A DNA stretch of 27,852 nt, taken from contig DIYM01000052.1 of the NCBI GenBank assembly GCA_002429045.1, positions 1-27,852 of the forward strand, given 5' to 3'. Shown here in pieces: positions 15,867 to 24,172 of the stretch. The notes below the pieces were generated by a model. That model was not told the origin of the DNA and ran no database searches. It saw only the letters and a list, made by a program, of their open reading frames with translations. Within the stretch, counting starts at the first letter, position 1; each line of letters starts with the position of its first letter. A program made the translations under genes and the position numbers. This DNA comes from Phycisphaerales bacterium UBA6054. Lineage in GTDB: Bacteria > Planctomycetota > Phycisphaerae > Phycisphaerales > UBA1924.

Positions 15867-16559
15867 ATGGAAATGAGCACGAACACAGCCCCAGCACCAT
15901 CGGTGCTGCATGTTGTTGACCCGGCGGAGTTGGTCGCCGCCCTGGTCTCTGAACCGACCACCGGGATCTCGATCTGCAGGCTCTCGGGGGAACTGATCTA
16001 CGCGAACGATCAGGCCGCGAGGATCTTCGTGGGCGATGGATGCCTCGCCAGCGACTTCGTGGGACGCTCGATGTGGGATGTCTTCCCGAAGGAATGGATG
16101 CAGGAGCGCGTTGAGATCGGCGCCAGACTGTTGAGCACAGGGCGTCCGGTCCTCGTCCGGACGATCTGGCAGGGCTATCAGGTGCTCTCGTGGGTGTACC
16201 CCCTGGATTTTGGGGGCGAAGAATCGCAGGCGCGGATGATGATCGTTTCTCGTCGGGCCCCAACGACGACGGATATCTCGGCGAGCATCGGCGATGACAC
16301 CGCGTTCATCGAGTCGGGTGTGATGCGTCTGGGCGAGTTGGATGTTCTGTCGCCGCGTGAGGTCGAGGTGCTGGCGCTCGTCGGTCAGGGCCTGTCGATC
16401 AGGGAGATCGCGTCGATGCTCTGCCGCTCGGAGAAGACGATCCAGAATCACCGCGATTCCATCGGCGCGAAGCTGGGCCTGAGCAACCGCGTCAAGGTTG
16501 CCGATGTGGCCAAGCGCGCCGCGCTGACCCCGCGCGACGCCAAGCGCGTTCGTGTTTGA
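15867..16559 (+). CDS. PAS domain LuxR-type transcriptional regulator
   Basis: 230 residues. Residues about 22-130 look like a single PAS sensor domain (TGISICRLSGELIYANDQAA followed by FVGRSMWDVFPKEW and the final strands LVRTIWQGYQVLSWVYPL). Residues 161-225 are a LuxR/GerE helix-turn-helix: LSPREVEVLALVGQGLSIRE, then SEKTIQNHRDSIGAKLGLSN with the recognition helix. There is no receiver domain, no membrane segment and no autoinducer-binding domain, so it is a cytoplasmic one-component regulator sensing a small ligand or redox state, if the PAS pocket is functional. The frame could begin at a TTG at 15834, but ATG 15867 is better placed relative to the -10 box. The gene stands alone, convergent with recQ 30 bp away. 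The target genes are unknown. Confidence 0.85.
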   Translation: MEMSTNTAPAPSVLHVVDPAELVAALVSEPTTGISICRLSGELIYANDQAARIFVGDGCLASDFVGRSMWDVFPKEWMQERVEIGARLLSTGRPVLVRTIWQGYQVLSWVYPLDFGGEESQARMMIVSRRAPTTTDISASIGDDTAFIESGVMRLGELDVLSPREVEVLALVGQGLSIREIASMLCRSEKTIQNHRDSIGAKLGLSNRVKVADVAKRAALTPRDAKRVRV

Positions 16560-16589
16560 GCACGCGGGGGCGGGCACGCGTTTGTGTGT

Positions 16590-18503
16590 TTAGGCGGGCG
16601 CGTTCAGCACGCCGAGGAACGCGTCTCCGAACGCTTCGAGCTTCGCGTTGCCGACGCCCTTGATCTCGAGCATCGCGCCGGGTGTCGCGGGGCGTGACCT
16701 GGCCAACTCGCGGAGGGTCGCGTCGGAGAAGACCACGTACGGCGGGACGTTGCGATCCATCGCGATCTCTTTTCGGAGCGCTCGGAGCGCTTCGAAGATC
16801 CGTTTGTCTTCAAGAGAGAGCGGCTCGGCGAGAGCGGCGGACTTGCGACGCCTTTCCGACTTAGCCGTGCCTGTCCCGGCCGGTCGTGCGAGTTGGATGA
16901 CGCGCTCGCCCTTCATGACCCCGACCCCTTCCGGGCCGAACCGCAGGGTCTCGAAGTGGCCATCCACAAACCGTTCGAGGGCTTCCGCGCTGACGAGTTG
17001 ATCGATGTAGGACAGCAGCGCCGGTTTGCGGTGCTCGCGGAGCAGGCCGTAGAGGGGAAGCCCGGTGTGCCCGGCGGAGCGCAGGCGTTCGGTGTCGGCG
17101 CCGCGGACCAGGTCCGCGATGTGGACCGCACCGTACCGCTGGTCCGTCCGGGCCACGGCCGACATGATGATCTGGCTGACGCGTTGCGCGTCGCGGACCG
17201 GCTCGGTCTCGCCCAGGCACACGTCGCAGGCTCCGCAGGTGAGGGCGCCGTCCGGGGGGCAGTAGGGCTGCCCGAAGTGCTCGCTGAGGACGCGGTGCCG
17301 GCACCCCATCCCGGCGATCACGCGGCGCATCTCACGGACCAGCCCGAGTTGGGCTTGGGTCGCGTCGGCATCGGCGCCCATCTCGGCGTTGCCCATGCGG
17401 ATGAGCCGTTCCCAGCGCGTCGCGTCGGTGGGGTTGTAGAGCAGGAGGCACTCGGCCGGTTCGCCGTCCCGTCCCGCCCGCCCGGTCTCCTGCTGGTATG
17501 CCTCGACGGACTTGGGCATCGTCGCGTGGACGACGAGCCGGACGTTCGACCGATCGATGCCCATCCCGAAGGCGACCGTTGCCACGACGGCATCGAGCGA
17601 CTCGTTGGAGAACCGGTGCTCGACGTCGCGTCTGGTCTTCTCGCTCAGCCCGGCGTGGTAGGCCTCCGCGTCGACGCCCTGTGAACGCAGGTTCTCGGCG
17701 AGTTCCTCGGTGTCCTTGCGGCTGAGGCAGTAGACGATCGTCCCGCCGCTATCTCCCGTGCGCTCGTGCCTGCGGATCGCGTCGGCTGTCTGCTCGGCCG
17801 CGTCACGGCGCGCCTGCACCCGGTATGTCAAGTTCGGGCGGTCGAACGTGCCCACCAGCACCTCGGGGTCGCGGAGCCCGAGCTGGCGGCAGATGTCGTC
17901 CCGGACCCGAGGCGTTGCGGTCGCGGTGAACGCCTGCATCGCGACCCCGGGGGCGACCTCGCGCAGCTCTGCGATGCGCCGGTACTCCGGTCGGAAGTCG
18001 TGCCCCCATTGGCTGATGCAGTGGGCCTCGTCGATCGCGATCGCGCCGAGCCGCCCCGCGTCGGCAAGGGAGGCGAGGAACGACTTGAAGCCCGGGTTGA
18101 CCGCGCGTTCCGGGGCGACCAGCAGCAGGTGCAGTTCGCCCAGTGTGAGCCGACGCAGGATGTCCCGGGCGTCATCCAGTTCCACGCCCGAGTGGATCGC
18201 GGCGGCGGCGTACCCGTTGAGCTCCAGCCCGCGGACCTGATCGCGCATCAGCGCGATCAGCGGCGAGATCACCACGGTGGCACGCCCCGTGACGAGGGGC
18301 GGCACCTGATAGCACAGGCTCTTGCCCCCGCCCGTCGGGAGCACCGTGAGGCAGTCGCGGGCCTCGACGCCGGCGGCGATCGCGCTGGACTGCATCGGAC
18401 GCAGCGCATCGAACCCCCAAACCCGACTCACGGCCTCGCTGATGGCGTCCGGGCTCGCGTCGGCGTGCTCGCTGGTCGGTTGGGCGATGTCGGGTTCTGT
18501 CAC
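16590..18503 (-). CDS. recQ: ATP-dependent DNA helicase RecQ
   Basis: 637 residues from the GTG at 18503. Superfamily 2 3'-5' helicase for replication-fork and recombination repair. Helicase lobe 1 has FDALRPMQ (motif 0), LPTGGGKSLCYQ (Walker A, about 56-67) and the DEAH box at 158-161 within DEAHCISQWGHDFRPEYR, including the RecQ aromatic-rich loop. Lobe 2 has QQETGRAGRDGEPAECLLLY. The RecQ-C-terminal zinc site supplies Cys in CRHRVLSEHFGQ, then CGACDVC, followed by the winged helix. An HRDC domain occupies about 565-637 (FEALRALRKEIAMDRNVPPY). Length matches typical RecQ (~600-640). An in-frame ATG at 18545 would add 14 residues; the GTG is preferred because TACGCT ends eight bases upstream and family homology begins soon after. 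Confidence 0.95.
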   Translation of the reverse strand: MTEPDIAQPTSEHADASPDAISEAVSRVWGFDALRPMQSSAIAAGVEARDCLTVLPTGGGKSLCYQVPPLVTGRATVVISPLIALMRDQVRGLELNGYAAAAIHSGVELDDARDILRRLTLGELHLLLVAPERAVNPGFKSFLASLADAGRLGAIAIDEAHCISQWGHDFRPEYRRIAELREVAPGVAMQAFTATATPRVRDDICRQLGLRDPEVLVGTFDRPNLTYRVQARRDAAEQTADAIRRHERTGDSGGTIVYCLSRKDTEELAENLRSQGVDAEAYHAGLSEKTRRDVEHRFSNESLDAVVATVAFGMGIDRSNVRLVVHATMPKSVEAYQQETGRAGRDGEPAECLLLYNPTDATRWERLIRMGNAEMGADADATQAQLGLVREMRRVIAGMGCRHRVLSEHFGQPYCPPDGALTCGACDVCLGETEPVRDAQRVSQIIMSAVARTDQRYGAVHIADLVRGADTERLRSAGHTGLPLYGLLREHRKPALLSYIDQLVSAEALERFVDGHFETLRFGPEGVGVMKGERVIQLARPAGTGTAKSERRRKSAALAEPLSLEDKRIFEALRALRKEIAMDRNVPPYVVFSDATLRELARSRPATPGAMLEIKGVGNAKLEAFGDAFLGVLNAPA

Positions 18504-18511
18504 GGGAACGG

Positions 18512-18517
18512 AGCGTA
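18512..18517 (-). promoter_or_regulatory. -10 box of recQ, leaderless geometry
   Basis: On the minus strand TACGCT ends eight bases before the GTG at 18503; no Shine-Dalgarno sequence lies between. If the upstream ATG at 18545 were used instead, this box would be inside the coding sequence. Confidence 0.42.
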
Positions 18518-18756
18518 CCCGGGAGTTGCCCGGACCTCCAGCCATACGGCCGCAGTTGGTACGCCTCGGGCGGTCGTTGTCATCGATCGGACGGCCCGGT
18601 GCCGTGTGTCATCGGCGTCTCCTGTACGGGTCGCGGAGCCGAGTTCCCTGAGCCCGCGCCGGTGTTCGTGTTCGGCGAGCCGGGGTCGGCCCAGGGTGGG
18701 ACCCCGCCGCGCAGGAGGGGTTCTGGCACCCAACGCCGGTGATCTCGTTGCTTCTC

Positions 18757-21489
18757 TCAGGGGGCCGGCTCTGGATCGTCTCCGGAACGGTGCCCGTCAG
18801 CGAGGGAGAACCAGGCTGTCGCCCGGTCGGACCGCCCCCATTCCTCGTACAGCCGGGCCAAATCGCCCGCGATCGCTGCCAGCGAGGCTTGGTCGCCCCG
18901 GGACGCGTCCTTGGTCTTTGTGTAGCACTCCAGCAGCCAACGCTCGGCACGTTCGAACCGGCCGATCCCGTGGTACGCCCGGCCGAGGTTCGCCGCGAAC
19001 GTCACGGCATCGGGGTCAGAGGCTCGCATCATCTCGGTCGCCGCACTGTCGAGAAAGCCGAGTGGCTCCTCCTGCGTGGATTCGTTGGACATCCGTTCAT
19101 GCCGGTCCAAATACTCGGTGAGTGCCCGGACAACGCTGCCCCGCTGGTCCGGGTTCGCGATCCGCAGGCGTGTCCGGACAGACACCCGGTTCAGTTCGAG
19201 CGTGTCCGGGCTGCCGAGCGTATCGAGTGTGGAGACCAGATCACCGAGGGCACGCTCGGTGAGGAAGTGGTCGGGACCCAGCGCCGCGTTCGAATCCCGG
19301 TACGCCAAACGGAGGTGCGGGAGCGCGGTCTCTGGTTCGTTCAGATCGATGAGACACGCCGCGAATGAGTAGCGGGCCCACGCGGTTTGCCAGTGCCCTT
19401 CGGGCAGTGCCGCTTCGGCGGAGCCGACGAGCTGCTCGAGGATGGGGCGTGCGTCGGCGGGCTTGCCGAGGCCCATCAGCAGGACCGCGGTGTTGTTCAA
19501 TGCGGCCAGGCATGCCGGATGCCCGGGAGGGTAACGATCGAGTGTGATCCGGAGTGTGTCCAGATAGATCGGCTCGGCTTCACCCATGCGTCCCTGGGAC
19601 TGCAACAACGCTCCCAGCGAACCGAGGGCCGTGAGGAGCTTGAGATCATCGTCCTCGAGCACACGGCGCATCCGGTCGATCGAACTCCGGAGCAGCGGTT
19701 CGGCCTCGTCGTGCTTGCCAGCCGCTTGGAGCACCTCGCCGAGAATCGCTTCGGCCCGGAGACGCTGCGGGTCGTCGGGATCGAGCGATCCCTTGATCCG
19801 CGACGAGACATCGCGCAGTGTTGCCTCCGCGTCATCGATCCGCCCCATGTGGTGCAGGACGGAGCCGAGATCGGTCAGCGCAAGCAGCGTCTCCGGGTCG
19901 TTTTCTCCCAGCAGAAGCTCGTAATCGGCCGACGATCGCTCGAGAACCGCGCGGGCTTCTTCGAGCAACCCGAGCCCGTGGTACACCCCGCCGATCGTCG
20001 TGCGGATACGGGCCGCGGCGGTGGGGTGGTCGGCGAATCGACGGTCGAGCGATCCGAGGGACTTCTCGATCGCGGCGACGACCGTCACAGAGTGCCCGTC
20101 CCGCTCCGGGCTGGCGCCCCCGATGAGGTCGTCGAGCAGGAACTCGTTGAACGCTTCGGTATCCCCGCGTGCGATCCTGGCGTCCCGTTCCGCCACCAGG
20201 GTCCTGGAGAGCGCGACCGAGATCAACGCCAGCGCCGCGCCGACGAGGAGGAGTGCGCCGGCAGCGATTCCCACGCCGACCCGGTGCCTGCGGACAAACT
20301 TCTTGGTGCGATAGACGGCGCTCGGCGGTCCCGCCAGCACCGGCTCATCGGCCAGGTGGCGCCCGATGTCGCGCGCCAGCCCGTCCGCGGTCTCGTAGCG
20401 CCGGTCTGGGTCTTTCTCGATCGCCCGCATCACGATCCAGTCCAGATCACCGCGCAGGCGTGCGGAAAGCCGGCTCGGCTCGGCGGCGCGGGCCTCGGCG
20501 ATGTCCCCGGCTCGGGCAGCGTTCCTGACGCGGCTCGACGGGCGCTCCGGGTGGTCTTCGCTGATCCGACGGACGATCGCGGTCAATCCGGTGTGCCCTT
20601 CGCGTGCGATGCCCAGGGGTGTGGTCCCGGTCAGCAACTCGAACAGCAGCGCGCCGAGCGCGTAGATGTCGCTTCTGGTGTCGACCGAGCCCCTCGCCGG
20701 GTCGGCCTGTTCCGGGCTCATGTAGTCGGGCGTGCCCATGAGCTGCCCGGCCTCGGTCACGAGCGTGGGGCCCCGGCCCGGGTTGTCGATCGCCTTGGCG
20801 ATGCCGAAGTCGATGACCTTGACGATCGGGTGGGCGGTCGGGCCGGTCCCGGGCGTCTCGACCAGCACGTTCGTCGGCTTGAGATCGCGGTGGATCAGCC
20901 CCTTTCGGTGCGCGTGCTGGACAGCCCTGCACACGTCGATGAACAGACGCAGGCGCTCGTCCACGGGCAGCCGCTGCGCGTCGCAGTGTTCCGTGATCGG
21001 GCGGCCGCGGATGAGCTCCATCGCGAAGTACGGGCGGCCCTCGTCGGTCGTGCCCGCGTCGAAGACGCTGGCGATGTTCGGGTGGTCGAGCATCGCGAGG
21101 GCCTGCCGCTCGCTCTGGAACCGGGCGATGACCTGGCGGGTGTCCATCCCCGGTTTGATGACCTTGACGGCGACCTCCCGTTCGATCGGTTCGGTCTGTC
21201 GTGCGCGGTAGACGCTGCCGAAACCCCCCTCGCCGAGCGGCTCGATCACGATGTACGACCCGATCTGCTTCGGCGCCGCCGGTTCGGGGAACGAGATGAC
21301 TTCGACCGGCGGCGTGAGGGGCGATGCCATGAACCCGCTCTGCTCAGCCGCGATCATCCGGGCCACCTTGCTTCGCAGCGACTCGTCGTCACCGCAGGAT
21401 TGATCGAGGACGCGCTGGCGATCGTGCGCCGGCGCGTCGGCGACCCTGAAGAAGACTTCTTTGACGCGTTGCAGGCTGGGTTCGGTCAT
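18757..21489 (-). CDS. Membrane Ser/Thr protein kinase with TPR repeats
   Basis: 910 residues. After a conserved ~75-residue lead (TEPSLQRVKEVFFRVAD...), the PKN-type kinase domain spans about 78-385 and has all catalytic elements: GEGGFGSV glycine loop (86-93), VAVK Lys109, HRDLKPTN (200-207, catalytic Asp202), DFG (227-229) and GTPDYMSPEQ (252-261). A single membrane helix follows at about 404-427 (VGIAAGALLLVGAALALISV), then about 440-890 consists of degenerate TPR repeats with the A-x2-L spacing, likely a protein-binding sensor outside the membrane. The ATG lies 14 bp after the stop of the ECF sigma factor, so the two are cotranscribed. In known sigma-kinase pairs the kinase activates the partner sigma factor; that is inferred here from neighbourhood. 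The signal is unknown. Confidence 0.93.
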   Translation of the reverse strand: MTEPSLQRVKEVFFRVADAPAHDRQRVLDQSCGDDESLRSKVARMIAAEQSGFMASPLTPPVEVISFPEPAAPKQIGSYIVIEPLGEGGFGSVYRARQTEPIEREVAVKVIKPGMDTRQVIARFQSERQALAMLDHPNIASVFDAGTTDEGRPYFAMELIRGRPITEHCDAQRLPVDERLRLFIDVCRAVQHAHRKGLIHRDLKPTNVLVETPGTGPTAHPIVKVIDFGIAKAIDNPGRGPTLVTEAGQLMGTPDYMSPEQADPARGSVDTRSDIYALGALLFELLTGTTPLGIAREGHTGLTAIVRRISEDHPERPSSRVRNAARAGDIAEARAAEPSRLSARLRGDLDWIVMRAIEKDPDRRYETADGLARDIGRHLADEPVLAGPPSAVYRTKKFVRRHRVGVGIAAGALLLVGAALALISVALSRTLVAERDARIARGDTEAFNEFLLDDLIGGASPERDGHSVTVVAAIEKSLGSLDRRFADHPTAAARIRTTIGGVYHGLGLLEEARAVLERSSADYELLLGENDPETLLALTDLGSVLHHMGRIDDAEATLRDVSSRIKGSLDPDDPQRLRAEAILGEVLQAAGKHDEAEPLLRSSIDRMRRVLEDDDLKLLTALGSLGALLQSQGRMGEAEPIYLDTLRITLDRYPPGHPACLAALNNTAVLLMGLGKPADARPILEQLVGSAEAALPEGHWQTAWARYSFAACLIDLNEPETALPHLRLAYRDSNAALGPDHFLTERALGDLVSTLDTLGSPDTLELNRVSVRTRLRIANPDQRGSVVRALTEYLDRHERMSNESTQEEPLGFLDSAATEMMRASDPDAVTFAANLGRAYHGIGRFERAERWLLECYTKTKDASRGDQASLAAIAGDLARLYEEWGRSDRATAWFSLADGHRSGDDPEPAP

Positions 21490-21503
21490 CGGGCTCGGAT
21501 CGA

Positions 21504-22064
21504 TCAGTGTTCGGCAGCCGCGTCGCGGTGCAACTCGTCATGGAGCCAGGCGCGGGCGCACGCCCACTCCCGCTTGACCGTGTTCGGCGACACGCCGAGC
21601 ACGCCCGCGGTGTCCTCGATGCTCAACCCGGCGAAGAAACGGAGCATGACCACCTGGGACATCCGCTGGTCCTGCTGTTCCATGCGACGCAGCGCCTCAT
21701 CAAGGCCCACGAAATCGAACGATTCGTTGTCGGCCTCGACCTGAACGCCCGTCAGCGGCACCCGATCGCGTCCGCCGCCGTGCTTGATCCGCCCGACCCG
21801 GCGGGCCCGCTCGACCAGGATCCGTCGCATCGCCAGGGCGGCCGCCCCGAAGAAGTGCCCCTTGTTGTCCCAGCGGACCTCATCATCTCCAGAGAGCCGC
21901 ATGTACGCCTCGTGGACGAGCGCGGTCGCTTGGAGCGTCTGTCCGGGCTTTTCGTGAGAGAGCCGCGCCGCCGCGAGCCTTCGCAGTTCGTCATAGACCA
22001 ACGGCAGCAACTCCTCGGACGCGAGCGCATCCGCCCTGGTCTGCGTCGGGTCGGGTTCGGTCAC
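21504..22064 (-). CDS. ECF sigma factor (planctomycete kinase-linked type)
   Basis: 186 residues. Region 2 covers about 12-90: LLPLVYDELRRLAAARLS, then TLQATALVHEAYMRLSGDD and HFFGAAALAMRRILVERARR, the hallmark of the Sig-70_X6/TIGR02999-type ECF group. Region 4 at about 125-180 (RMSQVVMLRFFAGLSIEDTA, then GVSPNTVKREWACARAWLHD) holds the -35-recognition helix-turn-helix. No anti-sigma gene is adjacent; instead a Ser/Thr kinase follows 14 bp downstream, an arrangement reported in planctomycetes and in ECF43-type systems. The frame is open to an ATG at 22337, but the GTG at 22064 is favoured by an AAGGAG site 8 nt upstream and by the family N-terminus; the upstream part has no homology. Target promoters are unknown. 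Confidence 0.92.
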   Translation of the reverse strand: MTEPDPTQTRADALASEELLPLVYDELRRLAAARLSHEKPGQTLQATALVHEAYMRLSGDDEVRWDNKGHFFGAAALAMRRILVERARRVGRIKHGGGRDRVPLTGVQVEADNESFDFVGLDEALRRMEQQDQRMSQVVMLRFFAGLSIEDTAGVLGVSPNTVKREWACARAWLHDELHRDAAAEH

Positions 22065-22106
22065 CAGGGTTGCTCCTTCGCAGGCCGGGGCTCGGCCGGA
22101 CCGCCC

Positions 22107-22136
22107 AATATACCGCAGACCGACGCCCGCAGGAAA
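22107..22136 (-). promoter_or_regulatory. Promoter of the sigma factor-kinase operon
   Basis: On the minus strand TTTCCT, an 18-nt spacer and TATATT (plus-strand 22107-22112) stand out in otherwise GC-rich DNA. The start point would be about 35 nt before the GTG at 22064, leaving room for the AAGGAG ribosome site. Confidence 0.5.
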
Positions 22137-22351
22137 CCCAGCAAGCCCGTTCCAAGCCCGTGAGGCCCGATTTTGAGCGATCGCGGCCGGATTTCCTCGA
22201 TCGATGGGCCACCCAGAGCCGCGGCGACGCATGAACCCCCGGGCGGGTCCGGCTTCGGGTGCCGCCGATCGGGCGTCAGGCCGACGCAATGAACACCTCG
22301 AAACTCCGGCCGTTGAAGCGAACGGCATCAGCGCCAACAGAAAGGCACGTC

Positions 22352-23932
22352 ATGGAACGCAGCACACTCCGGGCCCTTGGACTCATTTCGCTCGTTGCAA
22401 CAGCAGCGTCCCAGTCGAACGCCCAGTTCGGCGTGATCAATGACACCGGCTTCAGGCTCTTCCCGCCGCTCGATCTGCCAGATGCCAACGAGTACGGCAC
22501 CGAAATCGCCGTGGGGAACCAACTCACCGTTGTCGTCGGAGCTCCTTCCATTTCATCCGACAGCAGCCGTGTGTTCGTCCATAGCGTCATCTTCGGATCG
22601 GTCATCCATGAGATCACCGCGCCGCCCGCGGTGCCAGCGTCGGACGTGCCGTTCTTCGGGAGTCAGGTTGCCGCAGACGAGAGCAGCTTCGTTGTCTCAA
22701 CCTCCACTGGCCAATTAACCGGTCCGGGGGGAGGAGATCAGGTGTTCGTGTACGATCTGCTGTCCGGAGATCTCCGCTTCGAACTCGAACCGCTCAACGC
22801 GATCAACGACGATTCGGGCTTCGGCGCCGACATCACCATCGACAACGGCATCGTCGCGGTGAGTCAACCCCGATATGACAACGGGAAAGGCGCTGTCTAC
22901 CTCTTTGATGCGACCGACGGGTCGCAGATCGATGTCTTCTACGCCGACACGTACGCGCCCGGCGTTGACAGCACGTTCTTCGGGCGTCATATCGAACTCA
23001 AAGACGGCCTGCTCGCGGTCGCCCAGAGAGGACTCACCGAGACCGGGGGCCAAGCGGTCTATCTCATCGACACGGACACCGGCGCGCTGCGGCACGAGGT
23101 CCAGCCCCCGCCAGACAACGAGTTCGGCGACCGCTGGGGCGACTGGATCGCGATGAACAGCGAGTCCCTGGTCGTGTGTGCGCCCTTCGACGACCCCTTC
23201 GGCGAGAACACCGGTTCCGCGTACGTCTACGACATCGAAACGGGCATGCTCACAACCCCGCTCAACCTGATGAATCCCAACCAAGGCGTACAAAACCAGA
23301 ACTTCGAGGTGAGGGCGGAGATCAGCGATGACGGCCTCATCGCGGTGCACTCATCCCGCCGCAGCGGCCCAGTAAGCGTGCCGTACGCGGTGGTCAAGCT
23401 GTTTAGCCCCCCCCTCTCCTCCCCGGTCGCAACGCTCGAGCCGACGGGTGGTCGAGCAGGACAGTTTGGAGCCTCGATTGCCATGATCCAGAACCTGATT
23501 TATGTTTCCGATCCATCTGGTGACATCGGCGACCAAGACGCCGTGTACCAGTTCTTCCTCGGCGCCATCATCGCGGTGCAGCCGCAGAGCCTCGTGGTGC
23601 AGACGCCCGGGTTCGGCCCGACGATGGAGGTCATCGCGACCAACGCGAGCGCGTACCAGTGGTTCAAAGACGGCAGCCCAGTCGCCAACGGCGACAACTA
23701 CGCCGGAGCGACCACGAGCTTGCTGAGCATCAATGCCGGCCCTGAAACCGAGGGGGAGTACATCTGCCGAGTCACAAGCCCGAACGGCGGGTCCGAGTTC
23801 ACCGAACCGGCGTACCTCGTCTTCCAAGGAGCGGTCGCCCCGGCCTGCCAGGCTGACTTCAACGGCGACAACTTGCTGAACTTCTTCGACTTCGTCGATT
23901 TCATCGCGCAGTTCAACTCGGGTTGCCCCTGA
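22352..23932 (+). CDS. Secreted seven-repeat FG-GAP-like propeller with Ig-like and GC-type dockerin domains
   Basis: 526 residues. A Sec signal peptide (MERSTLRALGLISLVATAAS, cleavage near SNA-QF at 24/25) follows an AAAGG site. Residues 45-404 contain seven repeats of about 54 residues, each opening with an FGxxI-type strand and a V-A-V-x-x-P-type strand (near 48, 102, 157, 210, 262, 320, 372), consistent with a closed seven-bladed beta-propeller. Residues about 405-493 form an Ig-like domain with the core Trp in YQWFKDG and Cys in GEYICRV. The C-terminus (499-526) is one dockerin-like calcium loop, ADFNGDNLLNFFDF, framed by Cys499 and Cys525, a terminal tag seen on many exported Phycisphaerae proteins. 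A structural or binding role at the cell surface is inferred; no catalytic residues are evident. It is divergent from the sigma-kinase operon. In-frame upstream ATGs (22259, 22289) would bury the signal peptide. Confidence 0.85.
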   Translation: MERSTLRALGLISLVATAASQSNAQFGVINDTGFRLFPPLDLPDANEYGTEIAVGNQLTVVVGAPSISSDSSRVFVHSVIFGSVIHEITAPPAVPASDVPFFGSQVAADESSFVVSTSTGQLTGPGGGDQVFVYDLLSGDLRFELEPLNAINDDSGFGADITIDNGIVAVSQPRYDNGKGAVYLFDATDGSQIDVFYADTYAPGVDSTFFGRHIELKDGLLAVAQRGLTETGGQAVYLIDTDTGALRHEVQPPPDNEFGDRWGDWIAMNSESLVVCAPFDDPFGENTGSAYVYDIETGMLTTPLNLMNPNQGVQNQNFEVRAEISDDGLIAVHSSRRSGPVSVPYAVVKLFSPPLSSPVATLEPTGGRAGQFGASIAMIQNLIYVSDPSGDIGDQDAVYQFFLGAIIAVQPQSLVVQTPGFGPTMEVIATNASAYQWFKDGSPVANGDNYAGATTSLLSINAGPETEGEYICRVTSPNGGSEFTEPAYLVFQGAVAPACQADFNGDNLLNFFDFVDFIAQFNSGCP

Positions 23933-23963
23933 GCAACCTGGCCCGTTCCGTTCGCGTCCGAGC

Positions 23964-23991
23964 CGCCCCCCGCCGAACAGGGGGGCGTTTC
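23964..23991 (+). terminator. Rho-independent terminator after the propeller gene
   Basis: CGCCCCCC (23964-23971) and GGGGGGCG (23980-23987) form a perfect 8-bp GC stem with an 8-nt loop, followed by TTTCTGT. It starts 32 bp after the stop codon. Confidence 0.8.
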
Positions 23992-24142
23992 TGTGCCGTG
24001 GCGGACGCCGTGCGGTTTGGCGGTCCGGTTCAGGCGCATGCGGGCCGCATCGTATCCGCCGGCGGACTCCGCGGCATGATCCGGCCGGCCCCCGGTTCGA
24101 GCGGGTCGCTTCTGATGAAATACAAAACATCAAACATTTCTG

Positions 24143-24172
24143 TTGCTCGGATGCGGAGATGACCAGTATGTT
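24143..24172 (+). promoter_or_regulatory. Promoter candidate for the giant secreted protein gene
   Basis: TTGCTC (24143-24148), an 18-nt spacer and TATGTT (24167-24172) lie in the AT-rich stretch, giving a leader of about 70 nt before the ATG at 24252. A second AT-rich -10-like sequence, TATAAA (24212-24217), has no good -35. Confidence 0.45.

Noticed and set aside
16560..16589. Possible bidirectional terminator between luxR and recQ
   Set aside because: Only a 5-bp stem (ACGCG/CGCGT) can form; the sequence is equally well described as a short CACGCG direct repeat.
18546..18756. Small gene between recQ and the kinase gene
   Set aside because: Frames here are Arg/Pro/Gly-rich, without start signals or similarity; I see only spacer sequence.
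19387..21744. 785-codon plus-strand open frame opposite the kinase and sigma factor
   Set aside because: It spans two genes on the other strand that show complete catalytic motifs; the translation has no recognisable domain.
22065..22337. Longer N-terminus of the ECF sigma factor from the ATG at 22337
   Set aside because: The added 91 residues lack homology, and the GTG at 22064 has a strong AAGGAG site and the family N-terminus.
23923..24162. 79-codon plus-strand frame in the gap after the propeller gene
   Set aside because: It overlaps the terminator hairpin and has Arg/Ala/Gly-rich composition without similarity or ribosome site.
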